Source: Saprospirales bacterium
GTDB taxonomy: Bacteria; Bacteroidota; Bacteroidia; Chitinophagales; Saprospiraceae
Length of the DNA stretch: 64,000 nt
Direction: 5' to 3'
NCBI GenBank assembly: GCA_007695035.1
Contig: REEO01000050.1
Coordinates: 62,001-126,000, forward strand
The position numbers and the translations under genes were made by a program. The notes under the pieces are model-generated. The model was not told where the DNA came from. It did no database searches and worked only from the letters and a program-made list of their open reading frames with translations. Every line of letters begins with the position of its first letter. Positions within the stretch are counted from its first letter, which is position 1. This document shows positions 62,961-64,000 of the stretch, one piece after another.

Positions 62961-64000
62961 TGTCGAGTATATTTACTCTCACAGTCTCGATTTTTTTATC
63001 GCTTACAAGCTCCATGGTAAATCTGTAACCATTTTGCTCGACCATTGTTCCCTGCTCCGGTATATTCCCGGTTATATTGGTGAGATATCCTGAAAGGGTC
63101 ACATATTCGCCCTCGGGAAATTTAATGTCATCGTATTTTTCATTTAGGTAGTCTATTTCCAGCCTTCCTGAAAAAAGGTACTCCCCCTCCCCTACTTGCT
63201 TTTCTACCAGTTCCTCCAGATCGTGTTCGTCTTCTATTTCTCCAAAAATCTCTTCCAGCACATCCTCCAGAGTAATTAACCCACTGGTTCCACCGTATTC
63301 ATCAACTACACAAGCTATGTTTATACGACTTTTGGTAAACATGACCAAGAGATCTTTAACGTTGAGCACTTCAGGGACAATGGGAATTTCCATCATCATC
63401 TTTCGGATGGAAGACTGTTTGGAAAAAAGGCTTTGGTGATGCACATAACCAATCACCTTGTCAATATCACCATCTATTACCAACAGCCGGGAGTGCGAGG
63501 TAGCGCGAAAGCTTTTAATAACTTCATGGATATTGCTGGTGACATCGATGTATTGTATCTCCGTTCGTGGGACCATACAATCTCGCACCTTTACTTCTTT
63601 AAGATTCAAGGCATTTCTAAAAAGATCCGTATCTAAATGATTTCCTTTCGCGACTTCTTCACTACTTACAAATCGCTCGAGATCATGGCGCGTAAATGAG
63701 TTGTCATCGTAGTCAAATTTTTGCCGGAATATATTTTTCAACATAAAACCGGACAAACTGGTAACGAACCAGGTCGGCGGCTTTAACAGCATTTGAAAAA
63801 ATGAAATGACATAAGCAGTAGCAAAAAGAATTTGATTGGCGTAAAGCCTGAATAAGGTCTTTGGAAGAAACTCCCCGAAAATCAGCACCATCGCTGTAAT
63901 GATAAGCGTGATGAGAATGAGTAACAGGATTCCGGAGTCAACGTAGTTATCCAGTCTGGCGGCCAAAAAGCGGGTCATGAAGTAGGTGAAAGCCACCAGG
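62950..64000 (-). CDS. Hemolysin/CorC-family protein (CNNM-CBS-CorC), 5' partial
   Basis: The reading frame is open through the right edge of the window, so the N-terminus is missing. What remains has the end of the CNNM/DUF21 membrane domain (FGEFLPKTLFRLYANQILF, with two or three helices), a CBS pair (CMVPRTEIQYIDV; INIACVVDEYGGTSGLITLEDVLEEIFGEI, in part) and the C-terminal CorC/HlyC transporter-associated domain (DDIKFPEGEYVTLSGYL). The family is tied to Mg2+/Co2+ efflux and, in Bacteroidota, to gliding (GldE). Its stop overlaps the DAHP synthase start. Confidence 0.88.
   Translation of the reverse strand, partial: LVAFTYFMTRFLAARLDNYVDSGILLLILITLIITAMVLIFGEFLPKTLFRLYANQILFATAYVISFFQMLLKPPTWFVTSLSGFMLKNIFRQKFDYDDNSFTRHDLERFVSSEEVAKGNHLDTDLFRNALNLKEVKVRDCMVPRTEIQYIDVTSNIHEVIKSFRATSHSRLLVIDGDIDKVIGYVHHQSLFSKQSSIRKMMMEIPIVPEVLNVKDLLVMFTKSRINIACVVDEYGGTSGLITLEDVLEEIFGEIEDEHDLEELVEKQVGEGEYLFSGRLEIDYLNEKYDDIKFPEGEYVTLSGYLTNITGNIPEQGTMVEQNGYRFTMELVSDKKIETVRVNILDNAS

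Noticed and set aside
1-64000. tRNA, rRNA and riboswitch genes
   Set aside because: Reading through the spacers I saw no tRNA T-loop pattern, rRNA block or riboswitch-like leader; a covariance-model scan would be needed to be sure.

Overview
The window looks like chromosomal DNA of a marine or environmental Bacteroidota, probably of the Saprospira/Lewinella type. The indicators are a SusC/SusD pair, type IX secretion (T9SS) C-terminal sorting domains of both type A and type B, the T9SS response regulator PorX, many TAnnTTTG (-7) promoter boxes, few Shine-Dalgarno sequences, and a DAHP synthase/chorismate mutase fusion. The species-level placement is inference; no rRNA or tRNA gene was seen.

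Layout. 0-4 kb: the 3' end of a NrtR-like Nudix regulator, then a minus-strand operon of three envelope genes of unknown function (lipoprotein, secreted alpha/beta-hydrolase-like protein lacking its serine, beta-propeller lipoprotein). 4.4-11.6 kb: a divergent SusF-like / SusC-SusD nutrient-uptake locus without any glycoside hydrolase or regulator. 12-17 kb: sucC-xseA-xseB facing porX, then a methyltransferase. 17.4-25 kb: a large VWA-like membrane protein and a catabolic operon (paaZ, enoyl-CoA hydratase, fused 2-oxoacid dehydrogenase E1). 25-34 kb: an accessory stretch with a lipid-anchored beta-carbonic anhydrase, a GxxExxY gene broken by a stop codon, a 1.4-kaa type B T9SS protein, a decayed second carbonic anhydrase and about 1 kb with no convincing gene. 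34-38 kb: marC, meaB overlapping an M23 peptidase, bcp. 38.7-44 kb: alkaline phosphatase, PhoR-like kinase and PhoB-like regulator (a plausible phosphate module), a small lipoprotein and an FtsX/LolC-type permease. 44-54 kb: tyrS, a frameshifted four-helix-bundle gene, a PKD-repeat metalloprotease, a decayed TonB-dependent receptor, a rhomboid protease and a Fic protein. 54-64 kb: ftsK, a GltS-type symporter, a DUF4143 remnant, mazG, a small NqrM-like membrane protein, ribA, the DAHP synthase/chorismate mutase fusion and a 5'-truncated hemolysin/CorC gene.

Themes. Several products fit one secretion and uptake economy: PorX regulates T9SS in related bacteria, and three large proteins here carry T9SS sorting domains (SusF-like protein, 1.4-kaa adhesin-like protein, metalloprotease). 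At least five genes are broken or in decay, and several intergenic spacers carry degenerate simple-sequence families (TTGATGGCGGATGG-like, AATTCGTAATT-like, AACGCTTTGG-like). No CRISPR array, insertion sequence, prophage or recognised defence system was found. The strongest candidates for undescribed biology are the three-gene envelope operon with a serine-less lipase-like protein, and the SusD protein with an embedded SusE/F-like domain.
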